A DNA stretch of 64,000 nucleotides from contig NZ_CM011002.1 in NCBI RefSeq assembly GCF_000158095.2, positions 3,824,703 through 3,888,702 of the forward strand. Reading direction: 5' to 3'. Below the pieces are notes generated by a model, which did no database searches, was not told where the DNA came from, and worked only from the letters and a program-made list of their open reading frames with translations. Numbering within the stretch: the first letter of the stretch is position 1; each line of letters begins with the position of its first letter. The position numbers and the translations under genes are program-made. Positions 29,204-39,266 of this stretch are shown piece after piece. Source of the stretch: Roseibium alexandrii DFL-11 (GTDB lineage: Bacteria; Pseudomonadota; Alphaproteobacteria; Rhizobiales; Stappiaceae).

Positions 29204-30028
29204 ATGAACATACTTCCCGAAATGCCGCGTGTGCTCGCACTCGCGAATCAAAAGGGCGGGGTTGGGAAAACCACCACGGCCATCAACCTCGGAACGGCGC
29301 TTGCCGCAATCGGGGAGAAAGTCCTCGTTATCGATCTTGATCCGCAGGGGAACGCTTCGACGGGTCTTGGGATCGAGCACCGGGACCGCGGCCTGTCGAC
29401 TTATGAAATCCTGAGCGGCGACTGCGCGATGGACGAGGCGATCCGCGAAACCGCGGTTCAACGCTTGTGGGTGGCTCCGTCCACCATGGACCTTCTCGGC
29501 CTAGAGCTTGAAATTGCGTCTACCAGCGACCGGGCGTTCCGGCTGCGCAATGCGATCGAAAACCTGACGCATTCCCGGCTCTTCAAGGAAATTGGCTTTA
29601 CCTACGTCCTTGTAGACTGCCCGCCGTCCTTGAACTTGCTCACGATCAACGCGCTGTCTGCAAGCCACTCGATCCTGGTTCCGCTGCAGTGCGAGTTCTT
29701 TGCGCTTGAAGGTTTGAGCCAGTTGCTGAGCACGGTCGAGCAGGTGAAATCTGCTTTGAACCCGGAGCTCAGCATCCACGGGATCGTTCTGACGATGTAT
29801 GACAGCCGGAACAATCTCTCCAGTCAGGTCGTTGCGGATGTTCGCGAAACGATGGGCGAAGCCGTTTATGACACGATCATACCGCGCAACGTTCGGATCT
29901 CCGAGGCACCGTCCTATGGCAAACCGGCGCTGCTCTATGACCTGAAATGTGCGGGAAGTCAGGCGTATCTCCGCCTTGCTTCTGAAATCATTCAGCGGGA
30001 GCGGCAGCTGCGCAGCGTTGCAGCCTAA
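29204..30028 (+). CDS. parA: Chromosome partitioning ATPase ParA
   Basis: Nucleoid-bound ATPase that pulls ParB-parS complexes apart after replication. 274 residues from ATG 29204; GTG at 29195 is also possible, with GGAAGG just upstream. Deviant Walker A KGGVGKT is at about 17-23, Walker A' is LVIDLDPQGNAS, and Walker B is YVLVDCPPSLNLLT. Adjacent parB and nearby parS sites complete the system. Close to rsmG, so probably read from the mnmG-rsmG transcript. Confidence 0.96.
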   Translation: MNILPEMPRVLALANQKGGVGKTTTAINLGTALAAIGEKVLVIDLDPQGNASTGLGIEHRDRGLSTYEILSGDCAMDEAIRETAVQRLWVAPSTMDLLGLELEIASTSDRAFRLRNAIENLTHSRLFKEIGFTYVLVDCPPSLNLLTINALSASHSILVPLQCEFFALEGLSQLLSTVEQVKSALNPELSIHGIVLTMYDSRNNLSSQVVADVRETMGEAVYDTIIPRNVRISEAPSYGKPALLYDLKCAGSQAYLRLASEIIQRERQLRSVAA

Positions 30029-30132
30029 GAACCGGTTGAATCGGGTCCGAATTGACATGTTGGAAGGATCGGTCAGGCCACATATGAGTTGATCCTTCAT
30101 AACTTATTGAAATAAAAAGAAAAAGGTGCGGA

Positions 30133-31038
30133 ATGGCGGACAAGGACGTCAAAAACAAGCGGCTTGGCCGCGGTCTAGCAGCTCTCATTGGCGATTCAGC
30201 GCAAGAGGCATCTCCAGCACCTGAAAAAGTGGTTCGCGACAGCCGCAGGGTCCCGATTGAGCATATCGAGCCAAACCCGCGCAATCCGCGTAAGACTTTC
30301 ACGGAAAAGGATCTGGCGGACCTTTCCGAATCTCTAAAAGCCAAAGGTATCGTGCAGCCGATCCTTGTTCGCCCTGCAGCCGGGAAAACGAACCGGTTTG
30401 AGATCATCGCCGGCGAGCGGCGCTGGCGGGCCGCGCAGCGGGCTGGGCTTCATGAAGCGCCGATCATTATCCGTGATGTCACGGATCAGGAAGCTCTGGA
30501 GCTGGCGATCATCGAGAACGTGCAGCGGGCGGATCTCAATCCGATCGAAGAAGCGATGGGTTATGAGCAGCTCACTGCCGATTTTAGCTACAGCCAGGGT
30601 GAGTTAGCCAAGGTTATCGGCAAAAGCCGGAGCCATGTTGCCAACACCATGCGGCTGTTGAAGCTGCCGAATTCAGTCAAAGACTATCTGGCTGAGGGGC
30701 TTTTGACGGCTGGTCATGCGCGGGCGCTGATTACGGTTGATGATCCGGCTGCCTTGGCCGAACTGATCGTTGAAAAGGGTCTGACGGTGCGCGATGCGGA
30801 AAAGCTCGCTCAGGACCCCGATGCACTGGCGAAGTTGAAGGGCGAAAAAACCCCGACCGAAAAGCTGCAAAAGGACGCCGATACGAAAGCTTTGGAAAAG
30901 CGGCTGGCAGACACGCTGGGACTGAAAGTCACCGTCGGTCACAAATCCGGTAAAGAGTCTGGCGATCTGAAGATCAAATACACGTCTTTGGAACAGCTCG
31001 ATCAGATTTGCCGGCTGCTGGGCGTTGAAAACCGATGA
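30133..31038 (+). CDS. parB: Chromosome partitioning CTPase ParB
   Basis: Binds parS, loads as a CTP-dependent clamp and spreads on DNA. 301 residues. A short N-terminal ParA-activating segment RLGRGLAALIGD is at about 10-21. The CTPase domain has GERRWRAA at about 94-101 and ENVQRADLNPIEEA at about 128-141. The parS-reading helix-turn-helix SQGELAKVIGKSRSHVANTMRL is near 154-175, and a C-terminal dimerisation domain follows. 104 bp after parA; a terminator closes the unit. Confidence 0.96.
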   Translation: MADKDVKNKRLGRGLAALIGDSAQEASPAPEKVVRDSRRVPIEHIEPNPRNPRKTFTEKDLADLSESLKAKGIVQPILVRPAAGKTNRFEIIAGERRWRAAQRAGLHEAPIIIRDVTDQEALELAIIENVQRADLNPIEEAMGYEQLTADFSYSQGELAKVIGKSRSHVANTMRLLKLPNSVKDYLAEGLLTAGHARALITVDDPAALAELIVEKGLTVRDAEKLAQDPDALAKLKGEKTPTEKLQKDADTKALEKRLADTLGLKVTVGHKSGKESGDLKIKYTSLEQLDQICRLLGVENR

Positions 31039-31068
31039 GAACTGGCGTGAAAGACTTAAGTAATCAAT

Positions 31069-31093
31069 GCCGGGATTTCCCGGCCTTTTCCTT
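31069..31093. terminator. Terminator between parB and holA
   Basis: Stem GCCGGG (31069-31074), loop ATTT, CCCGGC (31079-31084), then CTTTTCCTTT. It lies between convergent stop codons. Confidence 0.75.
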
Positions 31094-31097
31094 TATG

Positions 31098-32138
31098 TCA
31101 GCGGCGTTGGCTGCGCGCGCGCGCGGCGCGGCCGACCGTCAGTAGGGCCTCTGAGAGGACCGGAACTCCCAAATTGTCGTTCAGACGGGACACCCGCGTA
31201 GCCTCACTCAGGATGCCCATTGCACGTTCCAAATCCTTAATGGTCCAAATTCGCAGCTGCTGACTGAATTTCGGTTTGCGGCTGAAGAAAATGGGCGGGC
31301 GCTGACCGTCGACGACTTGCTGGGCACTTTTCCCAGCGTCGATTTCGATTCGCATCCGATGTAAAGATTGGAAATGTTTGAGCGCCTGATTGGCAATCAC
31401 CGAGGCTTTGGATCCGGCATCCGTCAGGCGCTCCAGGCCATGATCGAGTGTCGACAAATCGCCGCCAGCGGCTGCATCGATTAATTCAGATGTTTCAAAT
31501 GCCGAAGCATCGCCGATGATGGCTTCCACGTCCTCGGTGTCAATCCGCTCTTTCTGCATGGCGTACAGACAGAGTTTCTTGAGTTCGCCCCGGCTGGCCA
31601 TCCGATCGCCGCCCAAGAGGCTGTGAAGGGCGGCGCGGGCTTCGCGGGAGATGGTCAGGCCTGCTTCGCGTGTTTCTTCATCAATCAAGTGGTCAATGCC
31701 GCGGTCGTTGTCCGCATAACACGGCAACGCGACAGCCTTTTTATGTGGCTCGATCAGTTTGCGCAGACCAACACCTTTTTTGATGTCGCCGGCTTCCAGA
31801 ACAACCAATGTTTGCCAATCATCCAGCTTTAAGACGGGATCGACCGACGGCACCAGGTTTTTACCGCCGGCATCCTTGACCCACACAATACGGCGGCCAC
31901 CAAACAGCGGAACGGTAAGCACCTCATCGATCAGACGGCTGCTGTCCGAACTGAGTTCAGAGGCGTCAATTTTTATGAGGTTGAACGGATCACTGTCGCC
32001 TTCGGACGCCTTGGCAACAAGGCGGCTGGCACGTTCGGATACCAGACCGGTATCCGGGCCGAACACGAGGACTACGCCGCCGCCATCCGGGGGACTGGCG
32101 ACGAACCGGTCAATCTCCGCGGCCTTGAGCGTGGACAC
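31098..32138 (-). CDS. holA: DNA polymerase III subunit delta
   Basis: Clamp-loader subunit that opens the beta sliding clamp. 346 residues, usual length. The N-terminal part has the alphaproteobacterial form VVLVFGPDTGLVSERASRLV and VPLFGGRRIVWVKDAGGK, with a C-terminal helical collar. Last gene of the leftward leuS-lptE-holA unit and convergent with parB, as in rhizobial origin regions. Confidence 0.92.
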   Translation of the reverse strand: MSTLKAAEIDRFVASPPDGGGVVLVFGPDTGLVSERASRLVAKASEGDSDPFNLIKIDASELSSDSSRLIDEVLTVPLFGGRRIVWVKDAGGKNLVPSVDPVLKLDDWQTLVVLEAGDIKKGVGLRKLIEPHKKAVALPCYADNDRGIDHLIDEETREAGLTISREARAALHSLLGGDRMASRGELKKLCLYAMQKERIDTEDVEAIIGDASAFETSELIDAAAGGDLSTLDHGLERLTDAGSKASVIANQALKHFQSLHRMRIEIDAGKSAQQVVDGQRPPIFFSRKPKFSQQLRIWTIKDLERAMGILSEATRVSRLNDNLGVPVLSEALLTVGRAARARSQRR

Positions 32139-32156
32139 GTGTGTTTAGCCTTTTCT

Positions 32157-32723
32157 TTATGAACCCTGATGGGTTGCGAAGTATCCGGCAATCCGGGCTG
32201 TGATGTCTTCTGCGACCGCCTTTGCAACACGTTCTTCTGCATCCCGTTGCGCCCTTAAGTTGGCGAAACGCTGGCTGGAGAAGTCATATGAGGCGGATTG
32301 GAAGGACCGTCCTGTCATCAGTGTCTTGTCGGTTTCAAGGTCACTCAGGACGAAAGACGCGTTCATGGTCAAAGTATAGGCCGACGGAACATCAGAGAAC
32401 TGTTCGACTGCGACAGAAGCTGTGCTGGTGTCTTCCAGAACCTTCAATCGGTACTTCTTGGCCGGGGCAGTTGTGCCACGCTCAAAATTGAAGGTCAGTT
32501 CGTTGTAAAGTGTGCGGCCAGAGACATCGGTGCCGATGGATTCAATATCGATCGCTGCAAGATCGGAGGACACGGTTTGTGTCCCGCCGAAGCCTGTTGC
32601 TGTGGTGCCATAGAGCGGGCGGATCTGACATCCGCCTGCCAATGTACCAAAGGTCAAAAAGCCCGCCAGAGCAAGGTTTCTGGTAATCCGGCTCGATGTC
32701 AAAACTTGGTCAAACAACGACAT
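32157..32723 (-). CDS. lptE: LPS-assembly lipoprotein LptE
   Basis: Outer-membrane lipoprotein that plugs LptD and delivers lipopolysaccharide to the cell surface. 188 residues from ATG 32723. The signal peptide ends with lipobox LAGGC (Cys about residue 32), followed by [12 protein letters not shown], the typical start of this family in alphaproteobacteria. Overlaps the leuS stop by 14 bases and lies 18 bp before holA; the leuS-lptE-holA order is conserved in many Gram-negatives. Confidence 0.88.
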   Translation of the reverse strand: MSLFDQVLTSSRITRNLALAGFLTFGTLAGGCQIRPLYGTTATGFGGTQTVSSDLAAIDIESIGTDVSGRTLYNELTFNFERGTTAPAKKYRLKVLEDTSTASVAVEQFSDVPSAYTLTMNASFVLSDLETDKTLMTGRSFQSASYDFSSQRFANLRAQRDAEERVAKAVAEDITARIAGYFATHQGS

Positions 32724-35337
32724 TGACAATCCTTTGTGGCACAACGATCAGCTTCTTCGGTGATTTCCCGTCAAGCGCTTTTTGCACATAGTCCAGCGCC
32801 AAGGTAGCTGCTTCGACCTCCTCTTTGGAGGCCTCTTTTGAAATACTCAGCTCACCGCGCCGTTTGCCGTTAATCTGGATCGGATACGTCACTGTATCTT
32901 CAGCCAACAGCGAGGGATCTGCTTCCGGCCAGGCCGCTTCGGAGATCAGGCTGTCATGACCCAGCTCAGACCAGCATTCCTCAGCGAGGTGCGGCATCAT
33001 GGGCGCCATCATCTGGACGAGGTAATCAACCGTTTCCCGAACCGCGTATTCCTTGCCCTGATCTTCCAGGCCCTCGTTGAACGCTTTGCTCAACGTATTG
33101 ACCAACTCATAAAGGCGCGCAACGGCGCGGTTGAAGCCGAGGCCTTCCAGATCGTTGGAGACAGCAGCTAGGGTTTTGTGGGTCGCGCGGCGCAGGTCTT
33201 CGGCTTTTTGAGACATGGCCGGAACAGAGGAATTTCGCGGCTCTGTCTTTTCGGCGATTTCACCGATCAAACGCCATACGCGTTGAACAAAGCGCCACGC
33301 GCCCTGGACACCATCTTCGGTCCAGATGACATCGCGCTCGGGCGGGCTGTCTGACAACATGAACCAGCGGGCTGTGTCGGCGCCGTAAGTGTCGATGATG
33401 TCCGTCGGATCAACCGTGTTCTTCTTGGACTTCGACATCTTCTCGATGGAGCCGATGGAAACGTTTTCACCGCTGTCCAGCATGGACGCAACGCGCTGAC
33501 CGTCCTTTTCCTCGATCTTGATTTCGGCCGGTGAGACCCACTCGCCATTGGAGCCGTCTCCACCGCGCCGGTAGGTCTCATGCGTAACCATGCCTTGCGT
33601 GAAGAGGCCCTTGAACGGCTCTTTCAGATCAAGCGCACCAACCTTTTGCATCGCCCGTGTGAAGAACCGCGAATACAGCAAGTGCAGGATCGCGTGCTCA
33701 ATTCCGCCGATATACTGATCGACCGGAAGCCAATCGGTTGCAGCTTTCGGGTCGGTCGGCTGATCACAGTCAGGTGCGGTAAAACGCGCGAAATACCAGG
33801 ACGAATCGACAAACGTATCCATCGTGTCGGTTTCACGTTTGGCCGGCTTGCCGCAATTCGGGCAAGTGGTGTCACGCCAAGTTGGATGGCGGTCCAGCGG
33901 ATTGCCTGGCTTGTCGAAATTGATGTCGTCCGGCAGCTGCACTGGCAGATTTTCATCTTTTTCTGGAACAACGCCGCAGTCGTCACAATGGATGACCGGG
34001 ATCGGACAGCCCCAGTAGCGCTGGCGGGAAATGCCCCAGTCGCGCAGGCGGTAATTCACCTGACGCTCGGCTTGCGGCCCATCGTCTACCTTGATGGCTT
34101 CCAACTTTTCCGCAACGGCGTTTTTCGCATCGGCAATCGTCATTCCGTTCATGAAGTCGGAGTTAAAGATCGTGCCGTCGTCGGTGTAGGCCTCGTCGCC
34201 AATTTCAAAAGTTGCCGGATCGGTATCTTTCGGCAGAACAACCGGTTTGACGCAGAGGCCGTATTTGCGGGCAAAATCCAGGTCACGCTGATCGTGTGCC
34301 GGACAGGCGAAGATGGCGCCTGTGCCGTAGTCCATCAGAATGAAATTGGCGACGTATACCGGCAACTCGATGGAAGCGTCCAACGGGTGCTTGACCTTGA
34401 GACCGGTATCGATGCCCTTCTTCTCAGCCTTTTCAATGGCTTCTTCTGACGTGCCGACGCGCCGGCATTCCTCGATGAAGTCCTTTAGCTCCGGATTGGT
34501 CTCCGCCAGCTTCACCGAAATCGGATGATCCGGAGACAGGCCCATGAAGGACGCGCCAAACAAAGTATCCGGCCGTGTGGTGAAGATTTCCAGCGTTGTG
34601 TCGCCCGTCGGGGCAGCCTCGATAAACTCAAAGCGGACACGCAGACCTTCTGATCGGCCGATCCAGTTCTTCTGCATCAGGCGGACTTTGTCCGGCCAGC
34701 GATCAAGTGTCTCGATCGCTTCCAGAAGGTCTTCCGAAAAATCGGAAATCTTGAAAAACCATTGGGTCAGCTCACGCTGCTCGACAAGCGCGCCGGAGCG
34801 CCAGCCGCGGCCATCGATCACCTGCTCGTTGGCAAGGACGGTCATGTCGACCGGGTCCCAGTTGACCTTAGCGTTTTTGCGGTAGACCAGACCGGCTTCC
34901 AAAAACTTCAGGAAAAGCGCCTGCTGCTGCTTGTAGTAGGCAACATCACAGGTCGCGAATTCACGGCTCCAGTCAAGAGACAGACCCATGATCTTGAGTT
35001 GTTCGCGCATGGTGGCGATGTTTTCATAGGTCCAGTCTTTCGGGTGGACCTTGTTCTGCATCGCAGCGTTTTCGGCCGGCATCCCGAAGGCATCCCAACC
35101 CATCGGGTGAAGGACGTTGAAACCCTTGGCACGTTTGAAGCGGGCTACCACATCACCCATGGCATAGTTGCGAACGTGGCCCATATGAATTCGGCCGGAC
35201 GGGTACGGGAACATCTCAAGGACGTAGTATTTGTCGCGTGGATCGTCATTGTGGGTGACGAAGACGTCTTTGTCGTTCCAAGTCTTTTGCCAGCGCGCTT
35301 CTACTTCGCGCGCATTGTACCGTTCCGTTGCCATCAA
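32710..35337 (-). CDS. leuS: Leucyl-tRNA synthetase
   Basis: Class I aminoacyl-tRNA synthetase charging tRNA-Leu. 875 residues. HIGH-type motif [14 protein letters not shown] is at about 44-57. The editing domain (CP1) carries [10 protein letters not shown] and a conserved Asp region. KMSKSKKN is at about 633-640, with a C-terminal anticodon-binding domain. First gene of the unit; the 383-bp upstream gap must hold its promoter. Confidence 0.97.
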   Translation of the reverse strand: MMATERYNAREVEARWQKTWNDKDVFVTHNDDPRDKYYVLEMFPYPSGRIHMGHVRNYAMGDVVARFKRAKGFNVLHPMGWDAFGMPAENAAMQNKVHPKDWTYENIATMREQLKIMGLSLDWSREFATCDVAYYKQQQALFLKFLEAGLVYRKNAKVNWDPVDMTVLANEQVIDGRGWRSGALVEQRELTQWFFKISDFSEDLLEAIETLDRWPDKVRLMQKNWIGRSEGLRVRFEFIEAAPTGDTTLEIFTTRPDTLFGASFMGLSPDHPISVKLAETNPELKDFIEECRRVGTSEEAIEKAEKKGIDTGLKVKHPLDASIELPVYVANFILMDYGTGAIFACPAHDQRDLDFARKYGLCVKPVVLPKDTDPATFEIGDEAYTDDGTIFNSDFMNGMTIADAKNAVAEKLEAIKVDDGPQAERQVNYRLRDWGISRQRYWGCPIPVIHCDDCGVVPEKDENLPVQLPDDINFDKPGNPLDRHPTWRDTTCPNCGKPAKRETDTMDTFVDSSWYFARFTAPDCDQPTDPKAATDWLPVDQYIGGIEHAILHLLYSRFFTRAMQKVGALDLKEPFKGLFTQGMVTHETYRRGGDGSNGEWVSPAEIKIEEKDGQRVASMLDSGENVSIGSIEKMSKSKKNTVDPTDIIDTYGADTARWFMLSDSPPERDVIWTEDGVQGAWRFVQRVWRLIGEIAEKTEPRNSSVPAMSQKAEDLRRATHKTLAAVSNDLEGLGFNRAVARLYELVNTLSKAFNEGLEDQGKEYAVRETVDYLVQMMAPMMPHLAEECWSELGHDSLISEAAWPEADPSLLAEDTVTYPIQINGKRRGELSISKEASKEEVEAATLALDYVQKALDGKSPKKLIVVPQRIVNVVV

Positions 35338-35720
35338 TTATTGCCGTTTGCTTGCCGCCGGACCCGGCGGATTTTTTGAATGTCTGACTGCGGGACAGTC
35401 ACCAGAAATCGGTGCCGCGGTCAACATGCCTTGAGTGAACTATTGCTACCCTGCTGTTTAATGCGCAGAGCGGGGGCCGTAAAGCTATTGTGTTTGGGAA
35501 TCTGGGCCACAAACAACGGGTTCAATGACCATTAGGCCCCACATGTTCACTTTCAGCATACGGCCCAATTTGGTGCTTTGGCTTCTTGAGCGCGGATCTG
35601 GCTCATCACGACCGCCAAAAGTTGGTTTCGGTTTTTAAGATTTTGAGTCTTCCCTTGTTGGGGTATCACCCTGCGTATATGTCAAAGAGTAAGTTCCATT
35701 CCTAAATCAGAGCAGTCTTC
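35338..35720. other. Divergent intergenic region leuS/yggS
   Basis: 383 bp with no credible gene or tRNA-like fold. A perfect hairpin CCGCCG-N4-CGGCGG at 35355-35370 followed by ATTTTTTG looks like a rightward terminator, yet no rightward gene precedes it. On the leftward strand it would lie in the leuS leader about 18 bases from the ATG. The rest shows no clear structure. Confidence 0.5.
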
Positions 35721-36392
35721 ATGGCCCCCGTTGCAGATCAGCTTTCCAACGTTCTTTCAGACATTCGCAAGGCAGAAGCAGAGTATGGCAGGCCCGAAGG
35801 CGCTGTGACCTTGATCGCCGTGTCCAAGACGTTTGAGGCAGATGCCATCCGCCCGGCGTTGGAGGCAGGTCATCGGGTTTTCGGTGAAAACCGTGTTCAG
35901 GAAGCCATGGGAAAATGGCCGGAGCTGCGTGGATCCTATGACGGGATTGAATTGCATCTCATTGGCCCGTTGCAGTCCAACAAAGCGAAAGAAGCCGTAG
36001 CGACGTTCGATGTCATCCATACGGTGGACCGACAGAAAATCGCAAAAGCCCTCAAAGCTGAAATGGATAAGCAAGGCCGGGATCTGCCGTGCTTCATCCA
36101 GGTGAATACCGGAGAAGAACCGCAGAAGGCCGGAATACCGCCGAAAGAGGTCGATCAGTTCGTAAAGGAATGCAAGGACACGGTCGGTTTGAACATCGTC
36201 GGTCTGATGTGTATTCCGCCGGTTGATGAGGCCCCGGGGGAGCATTTTGCGCTTCTTCAGAAAATCGCTGCGCGCAACGGCCTGTCTCAGATCTCCATGG
36301 GTATGTCATCTGACTACGAGACTGCCGTTGGGTTTGGCGCAACCCATGTGCGTGTCGGATCCGCGATTTTCGGATCGCGGGATTATGCGTAA
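35721..36392 (+). CDS. YggS/PROSC-family PLP homeostasis protein
   Basis: Binds pyridoxal phosphate without known catalysis and balances free B6 vitamers and amino/keto acids. 223 residues. PLP Lys is in LIAVSKTFEADAI (about residue 36), with VFGENRVQEAM, ELHLIGPLQSNKAK and QVNTGEEPQKAG following, and a phosphate-binding end SMGMSSDYETAVGFGATHVRVGSAIFG. Single gene, divergent from leuS. Confidence 0.93.
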   Translation: MAPVADQLSNVLSDIRKAEAEYGRPEGAVTLIAVSKTFEADAIRPALEAGHRVFGENRVQEAMGKWPELRGSYDGIELHLIGPLQSNKAKEAVATFDVIHTVDRQKIAKALKAEMDKQGRDLPCFIQVNTGEEPQKAGIPPKEVDQFVKECKDTVGLNIVGLMCIPPVDEAPGEHFALLQKIAARNGLSQISMGMSSDYETAVGFGATHVRVGSAIFGSRDYA

Positions 36393-36613
36393 ATCTGTGT
36401 CCGCCTTATTGCGGTCCGAAATTGCTACTTTTGACAATAATTTGACCGAGACGTGACTGCCGAAGCCCGGCGGTCACAACAATGCCCCAACAGTTCCTTT
36501 GAGCGGCCTTTTGGCCGTCCCGATCTCAAATCAGTGTTCTCTCGTTCCGGTTCACCGGCCGCAGGGGTCTGGTTGAGCGACGGAGCACAAAGACCAAAAC
36601 TGGAGGTCATATC

Positions 36614-36844
36614 ATGTCCAAGTCTCTCGCAGCTGCCGTGCTTTTCGGTGCCGTTACCGCTTCTTCAGCGGTATTTGCTCAGGGCATGTCTTTTGATGTT
36701 GTCGACAGCGACCGGGACGGATTTGTCAGCTTTGATGAAGTCACTGCCGTCATGCCGGATGTAACAGAGGATGCCTTCAAGGCAGCCGATGCAAACCAGG
36801 ACAACCTGCTCGATCCGGCAGAATTCTCGGCTGTTCAGCCGTAA
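36614..36844 (+). CDS. Small secreted EF-hand protein
   Basis: 76 residues. Signal peptide (1-22, ending SSAVFAQ) then two EF-hand loops, DSDRDGFVSFDE and DANQDNLLDPAE, each twelve residues with Asp at positions 1 and 5 and Glu at 12. Likely a periplasmic calcium-binding protein; partner unknown. An AGGT-rich ribosome site precedes the ATG and a strong terminator follows. Confidence 0.85.
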   Translation: MSKSLAAAVLFGAVTASSAVFAQGMSFDVVDSDRDGFVSFDEVTAVMPDVTEDAFKAADANQDNLLDPAEFSAVQP

Positions 36845-36903
36845 CTGGCTTGGGTGGATCGTAGCTTTCGGACCGCGGAAGGTGCGCGGTCCGCCCAGTA
36901 GGG

Positions 36904-36950
36904 ACCATCGCCGGGAGAGGTCACGCCGGCGATGGTTCTCTTTATTTTTT
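36904..36950 (+). terminator. Rho-independent terminator after EF-hand gene
   Basis: Eleven-base stem ACCATCGCCGG (36904-36914) with CCGGCGATGGT (36926-36936), followed by a T-rich tract. Confidence 0.9.
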
Positions 36951-37051
36951 TATGTTCGATATCTGTATCCTGCCGGTTAGCCGAAAACCCCGGGAAGCTT
37001 ATGTTGATTTCTACGGTCCTGTGCCTGCCGAGGCTGGTCTTTTTGGCCAAG

Positions 37052-37072
37052 TGGTCAAGGATTTGTTGACCA
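37052..37072. promoter_or_regulatory. Dyad upstream of TRAP operon (candidate operator)
   Basis: TGGTCAA at 37052-37058 and TTGACCA at 37066-37072 are exact inverted repeats with a seven-base spacer, 46 bp before the dctP ATG. Size and symmetry fit a dimeric repressor site, such as those of GntR-type regulators. No regulator gene is adjacent. Confidence 0.5.
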
Positions 37073-37118
37073 AAAATTTTTCGTTTGTCAGACTGCCTTC
37101 CATAATTGGGAGGAAATT

Positions 37119-38111
37119 ATGAAACCATTTACGTGGGCTCTTGGAGCCGCGATGGCGCTTAGCATGACTGCCGGCTCATCCTTTGCAGCTGATACAACTC
37201 TGCGTATTTCGTTGCAGCTGCCGCTGACAAGCCACCTTGGTCAAAACCTTACCTTGTTCAAGGAAGAAGTGGAGAAGAACTCCAACGGTGATATAGCGGT
37301 CGAAATCTACGACTCCGCGCAGCTTTATAAAGACAAGGAAGTGCCCGCTGCCGTTGGGTCCGGCGCGATCGAGATGGGCGTGGCGTCCCTGACCCGATAT
37401 GTCGGTGACATTCCAGCGGTCGATATTTTTTATCAGCCGTTTCTTTTTGATACCGAGGACAAGGTCCGCGCAGCTGTTGCTCCAGGTTCTCCTGTCCGCG
37501 GACCGCTCGATGAGGCGATCAAGGACACCGGATCAACTGTCCTGTGGTGGCAGGCCTATGGTGGTGCGATCATGCTGTCTCAGGACGGACCGATCAAAAC
37601 GCCGGAAGACATGAAGGGTAAAAAAGTCCGTGTCTTCGGCAAGACCCTCAGCGATTTCGTGACCGCTGCGGGTGGCGCTCCAACGCTCATTTCCGGATCC
37701 GAACAATACCTCGCCTATCAGCGCGGCACAGTCGATGTCGGCATGACTGGCGTTTCCGGTGTCAAGTCCCGGAAGCTTTGGGAAGTCATGGACACCATTA
37801 CCGTGACCAACCACGCGGACATCGAATTCATTGTCGTTGTGAACACGGATTTCTGGAATGGCCTGCCGGACGCTCACAAGGAAATCATTCAAGCTGCTGC
37901 TTTGACGGCCGAAAATGATGTTCGCGACCGGATGTCCCAGATCGAGGCGGATGCGTATGCAGCTGCGGAAGAAAACGGAATGTCCGTTTACAGGCCGACA
38001 GCTGAGGAAATCTCTGCCTGGAGAGCGGTCAGCCAACCGGTTTACGACGCTTATGGCGAAAAAGCCGGTGACCTTGGCAAGCAAGTCATGGATGCGGCGC
38101 AGAAGCTTTAG
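37119..38111 (+). CDS. TRAP transporter solute-binding protein (DctP family)
   Basis: Periplasmic receptor that hands an organic acid to the TRAP permease. 330 residues: signal peptide to about residue 23 (SSFAA), then a DctP fold. KVRVFGKTLS contains the conserved Arg that usually binds the substrate carboxylate. Other typical blocks are EIYDSAQLYKDKEV and GTVDVGMTGVSGV. GGAGG precedes the start. First gene of a five-gene operon; the ligand is probably a carboxylate, possibly one related to the lyase at the end of the operon. Confidence 0.92.
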   Translation: MKPFTWALGAAMALSMTAGSSFAADTTLRISLQLPLTSHLGQNLTLFKEEVEKNSNGDIAVEIYDSAQLYKDKEVPAAVGSGAIEMGVASLTRYVGDIPAVDIFYQPFLFDTEDKVRAAVAPGSPVRGPLDEAIKDTGSTVLWWQAYGGAIMLSQDGPIKTPEDMKGKKVRVFGKTLSDFVTAAGGAPTLISGSEQYLAYQRGTVDVGMTGVSGVKSRKLWEVMDTITVTNHADIEFIVVVNTDFWNGLPDAHKEIIQAAALTAENDVRDRMSQIEADAYAAAEENGMSVYRPTAEEISAWRAVSQPVYDAYGEKAGDLGKQVMDAAQKL

Positions 38112-38122
38112 GACGTTTCGAC

Positions 38123-38767
38123 GTGTATATCGTTGAAGCCTATGCGGCGGCCCTGATCCTCACGGTCGCCGCGCAAGCTGCGCCAGGTCCAAACCTGGTT
38201 GCCGTTGCAGCTGCCGCCTTGGGGCAAGGCCGCCGTGCGGCCGTTTACGTCACCTTTGGTGTGGCGTCCGGCGTTCTTGTCTGGGTTACGGCAGTTGCGT
38301 TCGGACTGGCTGTTTTACTGGATCTTTTTCCGGCTGTGCTGACAGCCATGAAGATCCTCGGCGGCTGTTATCTTCTTTATGTGGCTGCCAAGGCGGCGCG
38401 TTCGGTTTTATGGCCATCGTCTGGTGGGACGATCCGGGCTGCCGGTAAGAAAGCGTCTGATTTCAGAAACTGGCGGTTTGGCCTCTTCGTTGTGCTCAGC
38501 AATCCGAAAGCGGGTTTGATGTGGATTGCTGTTGCATCCTTTCTGTTTGGCCAGGGTTTAGAAGCACCAGCCGTTCTTGCTTTCGGGCCGCTTGGGGCCG
38601 TTTCAGCCTTCCTTGTCTATGGCGCTTACGCTCTGCTTTTTTCGACGGGCCGTATGACCCTGGCCTATCAAAAATTCCAACGTGGATTTGAGGCTGCATT
38701 CGCTGCTGCCTTCGGCACAATGGGCGCTGCTCTCATTCTTTCAGGATTGCGCGAAGCGCATCGGTAA
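38123..38767 (+). CDS. LysE-family exporter
   Basis: 214 residues with about six membrane helices. Starts with the family pattern AYAAALILTVAAQAAPGPNLVAVAAAALGQGRRAAVYVTFGVASG, which marks RhtB/LysE-type amino-acid or small-molecule exporters. It begins 11 bp after dctP at GTG and ends five bases before dctQ, so it lies inside the TRAP operon, an unusual position for an exporter. Confidence 0.88.
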   Translation: MYIVEAYAAALILTVAAQAAPGPNLVAVAAAALGQGRRAAVYVTFGVASGVLVWVTAVAFGLAVLLDLFPAVLTAMKILGGCYLLYVAAKAARSVLWPSSGGTIRAAGKKASDFRNWRFGLFVVLSNPKAGLMWIAVASFLFGQGLEAPAVLAFGPLGAVSAFLVYGAYALLFSTGRMTLAYQKFQRGFEAAFAAAFGTMGAALILSGLREAHR

Positions 38768-38771
38768 CAAA

Positions 38772-39266
38772 ATGATTGTTTTCTCGAAGCTGACCCTCGC
38801 TCTTGCCTGGGTATCGGCACTCTTGTTTGTTCTGGCCGGCGGCATGCTTACCTTTGAGGTGACGGCCCGATATCTCTTTGTTGCGCCAACAATTTGGGCT
38901 GCGGAGTTGTCCCAGATGAGCCTCATTTGGGGCTCCATGATCGCAATGCCCTGGATCCTCGGCGCTGGGCGGCATATTGCCGTTGATGCGGTGACCAACC
39001 AGCTGGGTTTAACGGCGCAGCGGGTCTGTCAGGGCCTTGCGATGATCTTTGTCGCGGGGTTCAGCGCCATTGTGGCCTGGAAGGGTTTCGGGATTTTCTA
39101 CGATTCCTTTGAGCGTGGCCGGACAACCGGGTCCATGCTGGATTTGCCCACATGGGTTACGGAACTCGCAATTCCGGTTGGCTTTGCACTCTTGTTCCTG
39201 CAGGCGCTGATTGAGCTTGGCAAAGCGGCCAAAGGGCCGGTTTCTCTAGGTGGAGCCGGACATTGA
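38772..39266 (+). CDS. TRAP transporter small permease (DctQ family)
   Basis: 164 residues with four membrane segments; the first is FSKLTLALAWVSALLFVLAGGMLTFEVTARYLF, followed by the family motif WAAELSQMSLIWGSMIAMP. Start at ATG 38772 is preferred to upstream codons inside the LysE gene. Overlaps dctM by four bases. Forms the membrane complex with DctM and has a scaffolding role. Confidence 0.9.
   Translation: MIVFSKLTLALAWVSALLFVLAGGMLTFEVTARYLFVAPTIWAAELSQMSLIWGSMIAMPWILGAGRHIAVDAVTNQLGLTAQRVCQGLAMIFVAGFSAIVAWKGFGIFYDSFERGRTTGSMLDLPTWVTELAIPVGFALLFLQALIELGKAAKGPVSLGGAGH

Noticed and set aside
33831..33842. GTTTCACG half-site in leuS considered as parS
   Set aside because: The second half-site (GTGAAAC) is missing; the sequence continues as TTTGG.
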